Under the pieces are notes generated by a model. That model saw nothing but the letters and a program-made list of their open reading frames with translations. It had not been told where the DNA came from and searched no databases. DNA of 64,000 bases from contig CAWETE010000006.1 of NCBI GenBank assembly GCA_963811895.1, positions 260,069 to 324,068 of the forward strand. Reading direction: 5' to 3'. This DNA is from DASSUW01 sp963811895 (GTDB lineage: Bacteria > Actinomycetota > Thermoleophilia > Solirubrobacterales > Solirubrobacteraceae). The position numbers and the translations under genes were made by a program. Positions 1-7,977 of the stretch are shown one piece after another (positions within the stretch are counted from its first letter, which is position 1; each line of letters opens with the position of its first letter).

Positions 1-1
1 C

Positions 2-607
2 ATCGCCGTGGTGGCGTTCGGCGCCTCCTACGGGATCATGGCCCGCGACGCCGGCATGGGCGTCGTCGCGCCGATCGTGATGTCGCTCACGACCTTCGCC
101 GGATCGGCGCAGTTCGCCGTCGCCTCGGTGCTCGAGTCGGGCGGCGCGGTGGCCGCGGCGATCGTCGCGGCGGTCCTGCTCAACCTGCGCTACCTGGCGA
201 TCGGGGTGTCGGTCGCCCCGGCGCTGCGCGGCTCCGCGCCGCGCCGCGTGGCCGAGGCGCAGCTGGCCGTCGACGAGTCATGGGCGGTCGCCTCGCGCAA
301 CGGCCGCGTGGACCGAGGCCGGCTGCTCGGCGCCGGCACCGTGCTGATGGCGTCGTGGGTCGGCGGCACCGTGGCCGGCACGCTCGGCGGGAGCGCTCTG
401 GGCGATCCGGCCGACTACGGGCTCGACGCGATGTTCCCGGCCTTGTTCCTGGCGCTGCTGGTGGGCCAGCTCGACGGCCGCCGCGCGCGGGTGGCCGCGC
501 TTTCGGGTGCGCTCATCGCGGTCGCCCTGACCCCGGTGGTCCCGCCCGGACTGCCGATCGTCGCCGCCGCGCTCGGCGCGGTGCTCGCCCTGAGGGTGCG
601 CGCATGA
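2..607 (+). CDS. azlC: AzlC-family branched-chain amino acid exporter subunit, 5' end cut off by the window
   Basis: This is the large inner-membrane subunit of an AzlCD/BrnFE-type exporter, which moves branched-chain amino acids out of the cell. The frame is open to the first base; the GTG at 8 is probably internal, because AzlC proteins are usually about 230 residues and only about 200 are seen. The visible part is strongly hydrophobic, with about five membrane segments and the AzlC-like stretch FAGSAQFAV near the start. The stop overlaps azlD as ATGA, so the two are translationally coupled, as expected for a two-subunit exporter. Its nearness to ilvC and the leu genes fits a branched-chain amino acid role. 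Confidence 0.88.
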   Translation: MAVVAFGASYGIMARDAGMGVVAPIVMSLTTFAGSAQFAVASVLESGGAVAAAIVAAVLLNLRYLAIGVSVAPALRGSAPRRVAEAQLAVDESWAVASRNGRVDRGRLLGAGTVLMASWVGGTVAGTLGGSALGDPADYGLDAMFPALFLALLVGQLDGRRARVAALSGALIAVALTPVVPPGLPIVAAALGAVLALRVRA

Positions 608-918
608 GCGCCGCCTGGCTCGCCGTGGTCGTCGTGGGCGTCGCCACGATCGCGCTGAAGGGCGCGGGCACGCTCGTGTTGGCGGGGCGGCCGCTGCCGA
701 GGCCGGCCGCCGCGGTCATGCCGCTGCTCGCGCCGTGCCTGCTGGCGGCGCTGGTGGTCGGGCAGACGATGGCCGACGGTCAGGCGCTGGTGCTGGATGC
801 CCGCGTGGCCGGTGTGGCTGCCGCGGCGGTTGCATTGGCTTTGCGCGCGCCGCTGCTGGTGGTGCTGGGTGCCGCGGCGGGCGTGGCTGCCGCGGCTCGT
901 GCGCTCGGCGCTGCGTAG
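604..918 (+). CDS. azlD: AzlD-family small exporter subunit
   Basis: A 104-residue, almost wholly hydrophobic protein with about four membrane segments, matching the size and position of AzlD, the small partner of AzlC. The ATG at 604 lies in an ATGA overlap with the azlC stop. I chose this start over an upstream in-frame ATG at 280 because that would run through azlC in another frame. It is the last gene of its transcript and converges on the lipoate ligase gene across an inverted-repeat element. Confidence 0.85.
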   Translation: MSAAWLAVVVVGVATIALKGAGTLVLAGRPLPRPAAAVMPLLAPCLLAALVVGQTMADGQALVLDARVAGVAAAAVALALRAPLLVVLGAAAGVAAAARALGAA

Positions 919-919
919 C

Positions 920-1050
920 GAACGTCAACCCCGGCATTGAGGGGGTGGGATCGAGGCCTGCGCGGTCCATTGGTCACTTATCCACCTCAGGGGTGGATAA
1001 CCGACCACTCGGCGGATCCCCGCCGCCCTACCCAGCCGCAGTTGACGTTC
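920..1050. repeat. Inverted-repeat intergenic element, copy A (131 bp)
   Basis: The segment is bounded by a perfect 10-bp inverted repeat (GAACGTCAAC at 920-929, GTTGACGTTC at 1041-1050). The last 25 bases (1026-1050) recur without mismatch at 34245-34269, at the right end of a second element. It fills the gap between convergent azlD and the lipoate ligase gene, whose stop codon lies inside its right end. The inside is not conserved between copies, but each has a strong central hairpin. It looks like a non-coding REP/MITE-like element. Confidence 0.6.
978..1000. terminator. Likely bidirectional terminator hairpin between azlD and the lipoate ligase gene
   Basis: TTATCCACC (978-986) and GGTGGATAA (992-1000) form a perfect 9-bp stem around the 5-base loop TCAGG. 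After two mismatches, GGTC (972-975) and GACC (1003-1006) can add four more pairs. There is no U-tract. The position between two convergent genes suits a bidirectional terminator. Confidence 0.5.
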
Positions 1051-1774
1051 AGAGGCGGTGCTGCGGCTCAAGCGACTCCGCAAGCGCCAGCGTCGCCGCC
1101 CCGAGCGGCGCCTCGGTGACCTCGTACGCCGAGAGCACCGCCCGCTCGACATCGTCGACCCCCACGCCCGCAACCTCGTCGGCGACAGCGCCCACCGTCG
1201 CGGGATCCATGTCGAGCTCCAACGCCGCGTACACCTCCACCAACACCGCACGCAGCCGGTCGGCGCCGTCAACCGCCACCGACGCAGCCAGCAGCGACGC
1301 ATGCCGCAGCACCCGCTGCGCCGTCCCCACCAGCTTCACCGCCCCGCGCGCGTTGACCGTGAACTCGCCCGGGCAGAACTCGCGCGGCACCGGACCCACG
1401 CGAGCGTCGACACCCAAAGCCCGCAACGCTCGAGCCACCCGATCACCGGACAACGCGAACCGCGAGTGCATCCCCGCGATCGGGTCCGGCTCGCCGAGCA
1501 GCTCGTCGAACCCCAGGCAGCCCTCGTGGTACGCCACCGCGTGCCCGCCCGGCGCGCGCAGCACCGGCTCGAACCCATGCCGCCGCGCCGCCGACACCGC
1601 CGCCCCGAACCCGGGGCGCAGCCTGTCCAGCCGCCCGAAGGCCACGGTCGGCGCCGGCCGGTAGACCCGCAGCACCGCGTCATACACGCCCCCGTTGACC
1701 TGCTCGACCAGCGCATGCGCCACCGCCACCTCCAAAGCCGGCGGCCGCGGCGACCGCTCGACGACCGCGATCAC
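1049..1774 (-). CDS. Lipoate-protein ligase A family protein (BPL/LplA/LipB fold)
   Basis: A 241-residue protein of the biotin/lipoate protein ligase fold, which transfers lipoyl or octanoyl groups to target lysines. Visible marks are the RAPGGHAV segment near residue 73, which matches the family's RRxGGG motif with the first Gly changed, and a downstream KLVGTAQRV stretch like the LplA lysine loop. A cysteine in EFCPGEF lies near where LipM-type octanoyl transferases carry their nucleophile, so ligase and transferase cannot be told apart here. The GTG start overlaps the menC stop as GTGA, placing it last in the menB-menA-menC operon, an unusual neighbour for a lipoylation enzyme. Confidence 0.72.
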   Translation of the reverse strand: MIAVVERSPRPPALEVAVAHALVEQVNGGVYDAVLRVYRPAPTVAFGRLDRLRPGFGAAVSAARRHGFEPVLRAPGGHAVAYHEGCLGFDELLGEPDPIAGMHSRFALSGDRVARALRALGVDARVGPVPREFCPGEFTVNARGAVKLVGTAQRVLRHASLLAASVAVDGADRLRAVLVEVYAALELDMDPATVGAVADEVAGVGVDDVERAVLSAYEVTEAPLGAATLALAESLEPQHRL

Positions 1775-2802
1775 GGGCCGAGCAGCCCGGGCCCGGCCGG
1801 CACCGCGATCTCGCCGTCCCGAGGCGCCAGCAGATCCACGTCCTCGAAGGTCGCCAGCGTGGCCAGCCCGCAGTAGGCCACCGGCCCGGAGGCGCGCAGC
1901 CCCGCCGCGGCGTGCAGGCCGGCGGCGATGCCCAACGGCCCGTCCAGCGCCGACGCGACGTAGACCTTCGTCCCGGCCGCCCGCGCCGCGCGGGCGTCGC
2001 GCAGCAGCCCCGAGATGCCGCCGCAGCGGGAGATCTTCAGGCAGACGGCGTCGGCGGCGCCGGAGCCGGGAGCGCCGCGCTCCGCTGCCGTCTCGTCCAT
2101 CGCCACCGGCACGGGCGACCGCACGCGCGTGGCCCGCATCGCCTCCAGCCCGTGGACCGGCTCCTCGCACAGCTCGATCCCGGCCGGCGCCAGCGTGCGC
2201 AGGTGCGCGACCGCCTCGTCCGGGCTCTGCCACGCCCCGTTGGCGTCGACCCGGATCGCCATCTTGTCGCCGACCGCGGCGCGCACGGCGGCCAAGCGCC
2301 CCGCGTCGTCGCCGATCCCCACCTTCAGCTTCAGACAGCGGAAGCCGGCCTCGGCGCAGCGGGCGGCCGCCTCCGCCGCGCCCGCGCGGTCCGGCAGTCC
2401 GATCGTCGCGTTGACGGCGATCGAGCGCACGGCGCCGGCCGCGATCAGCTGCGCCACCGGGAAGCCGGTCCTCCGGCCGGCGCGGTCCCAGAGCGCGAGG
2501 TCGATCGCCGCCAGAGCCTGCGGCAGCGCGCGCTCCGCGGCGCACGCGGCCAGCAGCTCGGCGTGCGTGGAGCGCGGGCTGGCGCGCGCGAGCACCGCCT
2601 CGTAGGCATCCAGAGCCGCGATCACGGACGCCAAGGAGACCCCGTCATAGGGCTCGAGCGGCGCCGCCTCGCCCATCCCGAAGTCGCCGTCGCCGAAGTC
2701 GATCCGCACGCGCAGGACCTCGCGCTCGGCCAGCTCCCCCCAGGCGGCGCGCAGCGGGGCGCGGAGCTTGAAATGGACGGAGTCGACCGTGAGCTCGGCC
2801 AT
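1771..2802 (-). CDS. menC: o-Succinylbenzoate synthase
   Basis: MenC dehydrates SHCHC to o-succinylbenzoate in classical menaquinone synthesis in the cytoplasm. The 343-residue protein shows the enolase-superfamily catalytic set in order: KLKVG lysine pair, RVDANGAW aspartate, ELCEEPV glutamate, AMDET aspartate and the CLKISRCGG lysine. The ATG is joined to the menA stop as TGATG, so translation is coupled. The operon order on this strand is menB-menA-menC-lipoate ligase. The motif set separates it fairly well from N-acylamino acid racemase or dipeptide epimerase relatives, and the men neighbours settle it. Confidence 0.92.
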   Translation of the reverse strand: MAELTVDSVHFKLRAPLRAAWGELAEREVLRVRIDFGDGDFGMGEAAPLEPYDGVSLASVIAALDAYEAVLARASPRSTHAELLAACAAERALPQALAAIDLALWDRAGRRTGFPVAQLIAAGAVRSIAVNATIGLPDRAGAAEAAARCAEAGFRCLKLKVGIGDDAGRLAAVRAAVGDKMAIRVDANGAWQSPDEAVAHLRTLAPAGIELCEEPVHGLEAMRATRVRSPVPVAMDETAAERGAPGSGAADAVCLKISRCGGISGLLRDARAARAAGTKVYVASALDGPLGIAAGLHAAAGLRASGPVAYCGLATLATFEDVDLLAPRDGEIAVPAGPGLLGP

Positions 2803-3689
2803 CAGCTCGCCAGGATTCCCGCGGAGAGGAGGGCGCAGAACGCGAGTTGGAGCATCCCCGTGCGCGCCAGGGCACCGTTCAAGGACGGCCCGTCGCTGCG
2901 CGAGCGCACGATCCGCACCACCGGCACGGCCAGCGGCAGCGAGATCAACGGCAGCAGCAGCCACGCGGACAGCTCGTCCGAGCCCAGCAGCCACGGCAGC
3001 GGCGCGCACACGAAGGCCCCGTAGACCATCACGGCGTACAGCATCCGCGCTCGCGCGCGGCCGAGCCGCACGGCCAGCGTGCGCTTGCCGGCGCGGCGGT
3101 CGGTCTCGAGGTCGCGCACGTTGTTGACCACCAGGATGGCCGAGGCCAGCAGCCCGACCGGCACGGCGAACACGAACGCCTCCCACTCGAGGCGCTCGAC
3201 CTGCGCGAAGTAGGAGCCGGTGACCGCCACCACGCCGAAGAAGAGGAACACGAACACCTCGCCCAGGCCCTCGTAGCCGTACGGCCGCGGGCCGCCGGTG
3301 TAGAGCACGCCGGCCAGGATCGAGGCGACGCCGATCAGCAGCAGCTCCCAGCCGGCGGTGGCGATCAGGTAGGCGCCGGCCAGCACGGCCAGTCCGAAGG
3401 CGACATACGTCGCCACCAGCACCTGGCGAGGCGGCACGAGCCCGCCCGCCGTCACCCGGACCGGGCCCAGCCGGTCCTCGGTGTCGGCGCCGCGCCGCGC
3501 GTCCGAGTAGTCGTTCGAGAGGTTCGTCCCGACCTGGATGAAGAGCGCGCCGAGCATCGCCGCCACGAAGGTCAGCACGCGAAACGTTCCCTCCGTCGCC
3601 GCGAGCGCGGTGCCGACCAGAACCGGGGCGACCGCCGCCGGCAGCGTCCGCGGACGCGCCGCCATGAGCCAGATGTGGAGCGGGCTCAA
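2802..3689 (-). CDS. menA: 1,4-Dihydroxy-2-naphthoate polyprenyltransferase
   Basis: MenA attaches the polyprenyl tail to DHNA at the membrane. The 295-residue protein has about eight membrane segments and both UbiA-type aspartate motifs: NDYSDARRGAD in the first half and NNVRDLETDRRAGKRT in the second. I chose the TTG at 3689 because it forms a TTGA overlap with the menB stop and keeps the conserved N-terminal LHIWLMAARPRTLPA intact; an ATG eight codons later would cut into it. It is central in the men operon, with its stop fused to the menC start. Confidence 0.92.
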   Translation of the reverse strand: MSPLHIWLMAARPRTLPAAVAPVLVGTALAATEGTFRVLTFVAAMLGALFIQVGTNLSNDYSDARRGADTEDRLGPVRVTAGGLVPPRQVLVATYVAFGLAVLAGAYLIATAGWELLLIGVASILAGVLYTGGPRPYGYEGLGEVFVFLFFGVVAVTGSYFAQVERLEWEAFVFAVPVGLLASAILVVNNVRDLETDRRAGKRTLAVRLGRARARMLYAVMVYGAFVCAPLPWLLGSDELSAWLLLPLISLPLAVPVVRIVRSRSDGPSLNGALARTGMLQLAFCALLSAGILAS

Positions 3690-4510
3690 GGTCGTCGGGG
3701 GAACTGCGTGAAGTCGGGCTTGCGCTTCTCCTTGTACGCCTCGCGGCCTTCCTTGGCCTCGTCGGACGCGTAGAAGAGGAGGTTCGCGTCGTGCGCGAGC
3801 TGCTGGATGCCGCTCATCCCGTCCTCGGCGGCGTGGAAGCTGGCCTTCAGGAGCCGGAGGGAGAACGGGGAGAGCTCGAGCATCTCGCGGCACCACTGCA
3901 CCGTCTCAGCTTCGAGCTCGTCGAGCGGTACCACGGTGTTGACGAGCCCCATCTCCAGCGCCTGCTGCGCGTCGTACTGGCGGCACAGGAACCAGATCTC
4001 CTTCGCCTTCTTCACGCCGACCGTGCCGGCCAGCAGCGAGGCGCCGAAGCCGCCGTCGAACGACCCGACGCGCGGCCCGGTCTGGCCGAAGCGCGCGTTG
4101 TCGGCCGCGATCGTCAGGTCGCAGACGAGGTGCAGCACGTGGCCGCCGCCGACCGCGTAGCCGGCCACCATGGCCACCACGGGCTTGGGCAGCCGGCGGA
4201 TCTGCACGTGCAGGTCGGTGACGTGGAAGCGGCCGACCTTGGCGCCCTCGGGCACGTAGCCCGTGTCGCCGCGGACGCGCTGGTCGCCGCCCGAGCAGAA
4301 GGCGAGCGGGCCCTCGCCGGTGAGGATGATCACGCCGACGTCCGTGTCCTCGCGCGCCTGCTCGAGCGCCCGCGAGATCTCGACGATCGTCTGCGGCCGG
4401 AAGGCGTTGCGGACCTCCGGCCGGTCGATGGTGATCTTGGCCATGCCGTCGCCAGAGGTTTCGTAGCGGATGTCCTCGTAGTCGCCGGCTGCGGTCCACG
4501 TGACGGTCAA
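3686..4510 (-). CDS. menB: 1,4-Dihydroxy-2-naphthoyl-CoA synthase
   Basis: MenB closes the second naphthoquinone ring on o-succinylbenzoyl-CoA. The 274-residue crotonase-fold protein has the oxyanion-hole segment FCSGGDQRVRG, the GYAVGGGHVLHLVCDL core and the QTGPRVGSFDGGFGA stretch that is strongly MenB-like. No in-frame ATG or GTG lies near the conserved N-terminus, so the TTG at 4510 is the best start; the ATG at 4443 would remove the family's WTAAGDYEDIRYE region. It is first in the minus-strand men operon, with its start only 25 bases from the divergent menE start. Confidence 0.92.
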   Translation of the reverse strand: MTVTWTAAGDYEDIRYETSGDGMAKITIDRPEVRNAFRPQTIVEISRALEQAREDTDVGVIILTGEGPLAFCSGGDQRVRGDTGYVPEGAKVGRFHVTDLHVQIRRLPKPVVAMVAGYAVGGGHVLHLVCDLTIAADNARFGQTGPRVGSFDGGFGASLLAGTVGVKKAKEIWFLCRQYDAQQALEMGLVNTVVPLDELEAETVQWCREMLELSPFSLRLLKASFHAAEDGMSGIQQLAHDANLLFYASDEAKEGREAYKEKRKPDFTQFPRRP

Positions 4511-4535
4511 GGCAGAGACACTAGCCTCCTCGTCG

Positions 4536-5663
4536 ATGGAGCCATGGCTGGAGCGCGCGGCGGCCCTGCGCCCTGACCGGACCGCGGTCGAGGCGCCGGA
4601 CGGCTCGCTCACCTACGGCGAGCTGCTCGAGCGCGCGCGACACGTCACGCTCGACGGCGACCCCGTGCCGATCGCGCTGCCGCCGGGGCTCGACTTCGCC
4701 GTGACGCTGCACGCCTGCCTGCTGGCGGGCCGCGCGGCGATGCCGGTAGACATGCGCGAACGCAAGCGGCCGGAGGCTCCGGCGAGCGTCGGCGCGGACG
4801 TTTCGCTCGTCATGCACACCTCCGGCACGACCGGCAAGCCCCGGCGCGTCGAGCTCACGGACCAGCAGATCCTCGCGCAGGCGCTGGGGACCGCCGAGGC
4901 GCTCGGCGTCACCGACGACGAGCGCTGGCTGTGCCCGCTGCCGCTGAGCCACGTAGGCGGCCTGATGGTCCTGCTGCGGTCCGTGATCTACGCCACCACC
5001 GCGGTCATCGGACCGCCCGAGCGCGACGACGTCACGCTCGCCTCGATGGTCCCGACCCAGCTCGCCCGCCTGACCGGCCCGCCGCCGCCGGCCCTGAGAG
5101 CCGTGCTGCTGGGCGGCGCGGCGCCAGATCGCAGCGTGCTCGAGGCCGGCTGGCCGGTGGCGCGGACCTACGGCCTCACCGAGGCCTGCTCGTCGGTGAC
5201 GATCGGCGAGATCGGCGACGTCGAGACCTCGGGCCGGCCCATCCCCGGCGTCAGCGTCTCGATCGCCGCCGACGGCGAGATCGTGGTCGAAGGCCCTACC
5301 GTCGAGGGGACGCTGCACACCGGGGACCTCGGCCGCCTCGACGACCGCGGCCGCCTCGTCGTCAGCGGCCGCAAGGCCGACACGATCGTCAGCGGGGGCG
5401 AGAACGTCGCGCCGGCGGAGGTCGAGGCCGTGCTGCTCGAGCACCCCGCGGTGGCCGAGGCCGGCGTGTTCGCGCGCCCGCACCCGGAGTGGGGCGAGGC
5501 GGTCACCGCCCGCGTCGTCCTTTGCTCCGAGGCCACCGAGCGCGAGCTGCGCGACTGGGTGGGCGAGCGGCTCGCGCGCTTCAAGGTCCCGAAGGCGATC
5601 GAGGTGGCCGACACGCTTCCGCGCACGGCATCCGGCAAGCTGCTGCGGAGAGAGCTGACATGA
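4536..5663 (+). CDS. menE: o-Succinylbenzoate-CoA ligase
   Basis: MenE activates o-succinylbenzoate to its CoA thioester for MenB. The 375-residue ANL-superfamily enzyme shows the P-loop MHTSGTTGKPRRV, the YGLTEACS motif, the hinge TGDLGRLDDRGRLVVSGRK and a C-terminal PRTASGKLLRRE carrying the catalytic lysine. At 375 residues it is at the short end of the family. The ATG at 4536 is preferred over the GTG at 4500, which would lie inside the menB start on the other strand. It runs divergently from menB and overlaps the downstream methyltransferase as ATGA. Confidence 0.9.
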   Translation: MEPWLERAAALRPDRTAVEAPDGSLTYGELLERARHVTLDGDPVPIALPPGLDFAVTLHACLLAGRAAMPVDMRERKRPEAPASVGADVSLVMHTSGTTGKPRRVELTDQQILAQALGTAEALGVTDDERWLCPLPLSHVGGLMVLLRSVIYATTAVIGPPERDDVTLASMVPTQLARLTGPPPPALRAVLLGGAAPDRSVLEAGWPVARTYGLTEACSSVTIGEIGDVETSGRPIPGVSVSIAADGEIVVEGPTVEGTLHTGDLGRLDDRGRLVVSGRKADTIVSGGENVAPAEVEAVLLEHPAVAEAGVFARPHPEWGEAVTARVVLCSEATERELRDWVGERLARFKVPKAIEVADTLPRTASGKLLRRELT

Positions 5664-6484
5664 GCTACCGCGAGGAGAACCGGCGCCGCTGGCAGACCGT
5701 GGCCGCCGGCTGGGAGAAGCACGCCGACGAGATCCGGCGCGACACGATGCCGGTGACGAGCTGGATGCTCGACGCGATCGAGCCGCAGCCGGGCCACCAG
5801 CTGCTCGAGCTCGCGGCGGGCATCGGCGACACCGGGTTCCTCGCCGCCGAGCTGATCGAGCCCGGCGGCACGCTGATCACCTCCGACCTCGTGCCCGAGA
5901 TGCTGACCGCCGCCCAGCGCCGCGCCGAGCGGCTCGGGCTGAGCAACGTGCGCTTCCGCCAGATCGACGCCGAGGCGATCGACCAGCCGGCCGCGAGCCT
6001 CGACGGCGTGCTCTCCCGCTTCGGCTACATGCTGATGACCGACGCCGAGGCCGCGCTCAAGGACACCCGGCGCGTGCTCAGGCCCGGCGGGCGGCTGGCG
6101 CTCGCCGCCTGGGGCGACCCCGCCGACAACCCGTGGACCGTCCTGCCCGTCCGGGAGCTGCAGGAACGCGGCCTCGTCGAGCCGGTGCCGCCGGGCCCCG
6201 GTCAGTTCGCCTGGGCGCCGGAGGGCACGATCGAGGAGAACCTCGACGCGGCGGGGTTCGTGGAGTACGAGGTCGAGTCGCTGCCCTTCACCGTGCGCTA
6301 CGCGTCGGTGCGCGACTGGTGGGACACCGCCAACGACATCTCGCTGCGCGTGCGGGAGCGGGCGAGCCGCGACCAGGACGAGGAGATCGTGCAGGCGCTC
6401 GCCGAGCGCGCACGGCCCTGGACCGCCGAAGACGGGTCGCTCGAGCTCCCCGCGAGGACTTGGGTAGCCGCCGCGACCGCGTAG
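5660..6484 (+). CDS. Class I SAM-dependent methyltransferase, candidate for the last menaquinone step
   Basis: A 274-residue methyltransferase with SAM motif I as LELAAGIGDTGFLA and a post-motif aspartate in ITSDLVPEML, in the UbiE/MenG-like superfamily. The ATG overlaps the menE stop as ATGA, so it is cotranscribed with a menaquinone gene, making it a candidate demethylmenaquinone methyltransferase. The C-terminal third (FTVRYASVRDWW) is more like general Methyltransf_11 proteins than textbook MenG, so I leave the symbol blank. It ends 12 bases before ilvC. Confidence 0.72.
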   Translation: MSYREENRRRWQTVAAGWEKHADEIRRDTMPVTSWMLDAIEPQPGHQLLELAAGIGDTGFLAAELIEPGGTLITSDLVPEMLTAAQRRAERLGLSNVRFRQIDAEAIDQPAASLDGVLSRFGYMLMTDAEAALKDTRRVLRPGGRLALAAWGDPADNPWTVLPVRELQERGLVEPVPPGPGQFAWAPEGTIEENLDAAGFVEYEVESLPFTVRYASVRDWWDTANDISLRVRERASRDQDEEIVQALAERARPWTAEDGSLELPARTWVAAATA

Positions 6485-6487
6485 TCT
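6482..6487 (+). promoter_or_regulatory. Candidate -10 element of ilvC (TAGTCT)
   Basis: TAGTCT fits the actinobacterial TANNNT -10 pattern and ends 9 bases before the ilvC ATG. There is no room for a normal ribosome-binding site, so the transcript would be leaderless or nearly so. The same hexamer precedes the leucine leader peptide at 35734. No clear -35 is visible. Confidence 0.4.
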
Positions 6488-6496
6488 GAGCCCCCT

Positions 6497-7486
6497 ATGT
6501 TCTACGACAACGACGCGGACCTGGACCTGCTCAAGGGCAAGACGGTCGCCATCCTCGGCTACGGCTCGCAGGGCCACGCCCACTCACTGAACCTGAAGGA
6601 CTCCGGCGTCGACGTCGTCGTCGGCCTGCGTCCTGACTCGTCCTCCGTCGAGAAGGCCCAGTCGAACGGCCTGGAGGTCACCGACGTCGCCGACGCGGCC
6701 TCGCGCGGCGACGTCGTGATGGTGCTGCTGCCCGACGAGAAGCACGGCCAGGTCTGGCAGGAGGAGATCCGCGACGGCATCGCCCCCGGCAAGACGCTGC
6801 TCTTCGGCCACGGCTTCTCCGTCCACTACGGCGAGGTCGAGCCCCCGCCGGAGGTCGACGTCGCGCTCGTCGCCCCCAAGGGCCCCGGCCACCTCGTCCG
6901 CCGCCAGTACCTCGAGGGCAGCGGCGTCCCCGGCCTCGTCGCCATCCACCAGAACGCCTCCGGCGACGCGCTCGAGCTCACGCTCGCCTACGCCAAGGGC
7001 ATCGGCTGCACGCGCGGCGGCGTGATCGAGACCACGTTCAAGGACGAGACCGAGACCGACCTGTTCGGCGAGCAGGCCGTCCTCTGCGGCGGCGTGTCCG
7101 AGCTGGTCCAGGCCGGCTACGAGACGCTCGTCGACGCGGGCTACGACCCCAAGCTCGCCTACTTCGAGTGCCTGCACGAGCTCAAGCTGATCGTCGACCT
7201 GATGTACGAGAAGGGCCTCAGCGGCATGCGCTTCAGCGTGTCCAACACGGCCGAGTACGGCGACTACACGCGCGGCAAGCGGATCATCTCCGACGACACC
7301 CGCCAGGCGATGAAGGACGTGCTCGGCGAGATCCAGTCGGGCGCGTTCGCGCGCGAGTGGATCGCCGAGAACCGCGCCGGCCAGGAGAACTTCAAGCGCA
7401 TGCGCGAGGAGCAGGCCGACCACCAGATCGAGCGCGAGGGCAAGGAGCTGCGCTCGATGATGGACTGGATCGAGACGGAGTTCTGA
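6497..7486 (+). CDS. ilvC: Ketol-acid reductoisomerase (class I)
   Basis: IlvC isomerises and reduces acetolactate or acetohydroxybutyrate in valine, leucine and isoleucine synthesis. The 329-residue length is typical of class I enzymes. It begins with FYDNDADLDLL, has the Rossmann motif GYGSQGHAHSLNLKDSG near residue 22, and keeps the metal-binding acidic segments (TFKDETETDLFGEQ and the LYEKGLSGMRFSVSNTAEYGD region). The arginine and serines of GLRPDSSS lie in the cofactor-specificity loop and suggest NADPH. The start is supported by full conservation from the first residues. A possible leaderless promoter lies directly upstream. Confidence 0.96.
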   Translation: MFYDNDADLDLLKGKTVAILGYGSQGHAHSLNLKDSGVDVVVGLRPDSSSVEKAQSNGLEVTDVADAASRGDVVMVLLPDEKHGQVWQEEIRDGIAPGKTLLFGHGFSVHYGEVEPPPEVDVALVAPKGPGHLVRRQYLEGSGVPGLVAIHQNASGDALELTLAYAKGIGCTRGGVIETTFKDETETDLFGEQAVLCGGVSELVQAGYETLVDAGYDPKLAYFECLHELKLIVDLMYEKGLSGMRFSVSNTAEYGDYTRGKRIISDDTRQAMKDVLGEIQSGAFAREWIAENRAGQENFKRMREEQADHQIEREGKELRSMMDWIETEF

Positions 7487-7959
7487 GCGAAGAGCCGACG
7501 ACATCCGGCTGGCTTCCGCCGCAGGCGCCCGGCGGCCGGCCGGCGCCGCTGTTCGAGTCCGCGCCCGAGCACGAGGACGAGCCCGAGCCGCCGGTGCCGG
7601 CGGCCGAGCGCCCGATCGTCTTCCAGACGCCGGCGCGCGAGTCCAACGGCGCCGCCACCACGTCGCTGATCGTCGGCATCCTCGGCGTCGTGGTCCTGCT
7701 GTTCACGGCGGGGGTCGGGTTCCTGTTCTCGCTGCCGATGTCGATCGCCGCGTGGATCATGGGCGCCCAGGGCCGCAAGGCCGTCGCGAGCGGGAAGACC
7801 AGCTACGGCGACGGGCTCGCCCACGCGGGCGTCATCATCGGCATCGTCGGCGTCGTCCTCGGCATCGTCGGGATGGTCGTCTGGGTCGCGCTGATCGCCT
7901 CGGGGCTCGACCTCGAGGAGTTGCGGCGCGACCTCGAGGAGCGTTCGAGGTCCCGCTAA
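7483..7959 (+). CDS. DUF4190 domain membrane protein with a possible CTG start
   Basis: About 158 residues: a proline- and acid-rich cytoplasmic N-terminus to about residue 60, then two hydrophobic segments around the DUF4190 pattern SLPMSIAAWIMGAQGRKA and a GLAHAGVIIGIVG repeat. The function of DUF4190 is not known. No ATG, GTG or TTG lies in frame near the start. The first codon after the ilvC frame is CTG at 7483, in a CTGA overlap with the ilvC stop. Either CTG is used or the true start lies inside ilvC. The domain call is good; the start is uncertain. Confidence 0.65.
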   Translation: MSEEPTTSGWLPPQAPGGRPAPLFESAPEHEDEPEPPVPAAERPIVFQTPARESNGAATTSLIVGILGVVVLLFTAGVGFLFSLPMSIAAWIMGAQGRKAVASGKTSYGDGLAHAGVIIGIVGVVLGIVGMVVWVALIASGLDLEELRRDLEERSRSR

Positions 7960-7977
7960 CCTGCGCCCGACCTCCCT

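Noticed and set aside
978..1000. TTATCCACC and GGTGGATAA resemble two inverted DnaA boxes, so an origin was considered.
   Set aside because: Each has a mismatch to TTATCCACA, there are only two, no dnaA, dnaN or AT-rich unwinding region is near, and they form a tight hairpin between convergent genes.
735..1664. Long plus-strand frame across the lipoate ligase region.
   Set aside because: Composition is serine/arginine/threonine-rich with no family resemblance; it is antisense to a conserved gene and typical of GC-rich shadow frames.
3791..4576. Long frame antisense to menB.
   Set aside because: Histidine, arginine and glycine-rich shadow of a clear crotonase-fold gene.
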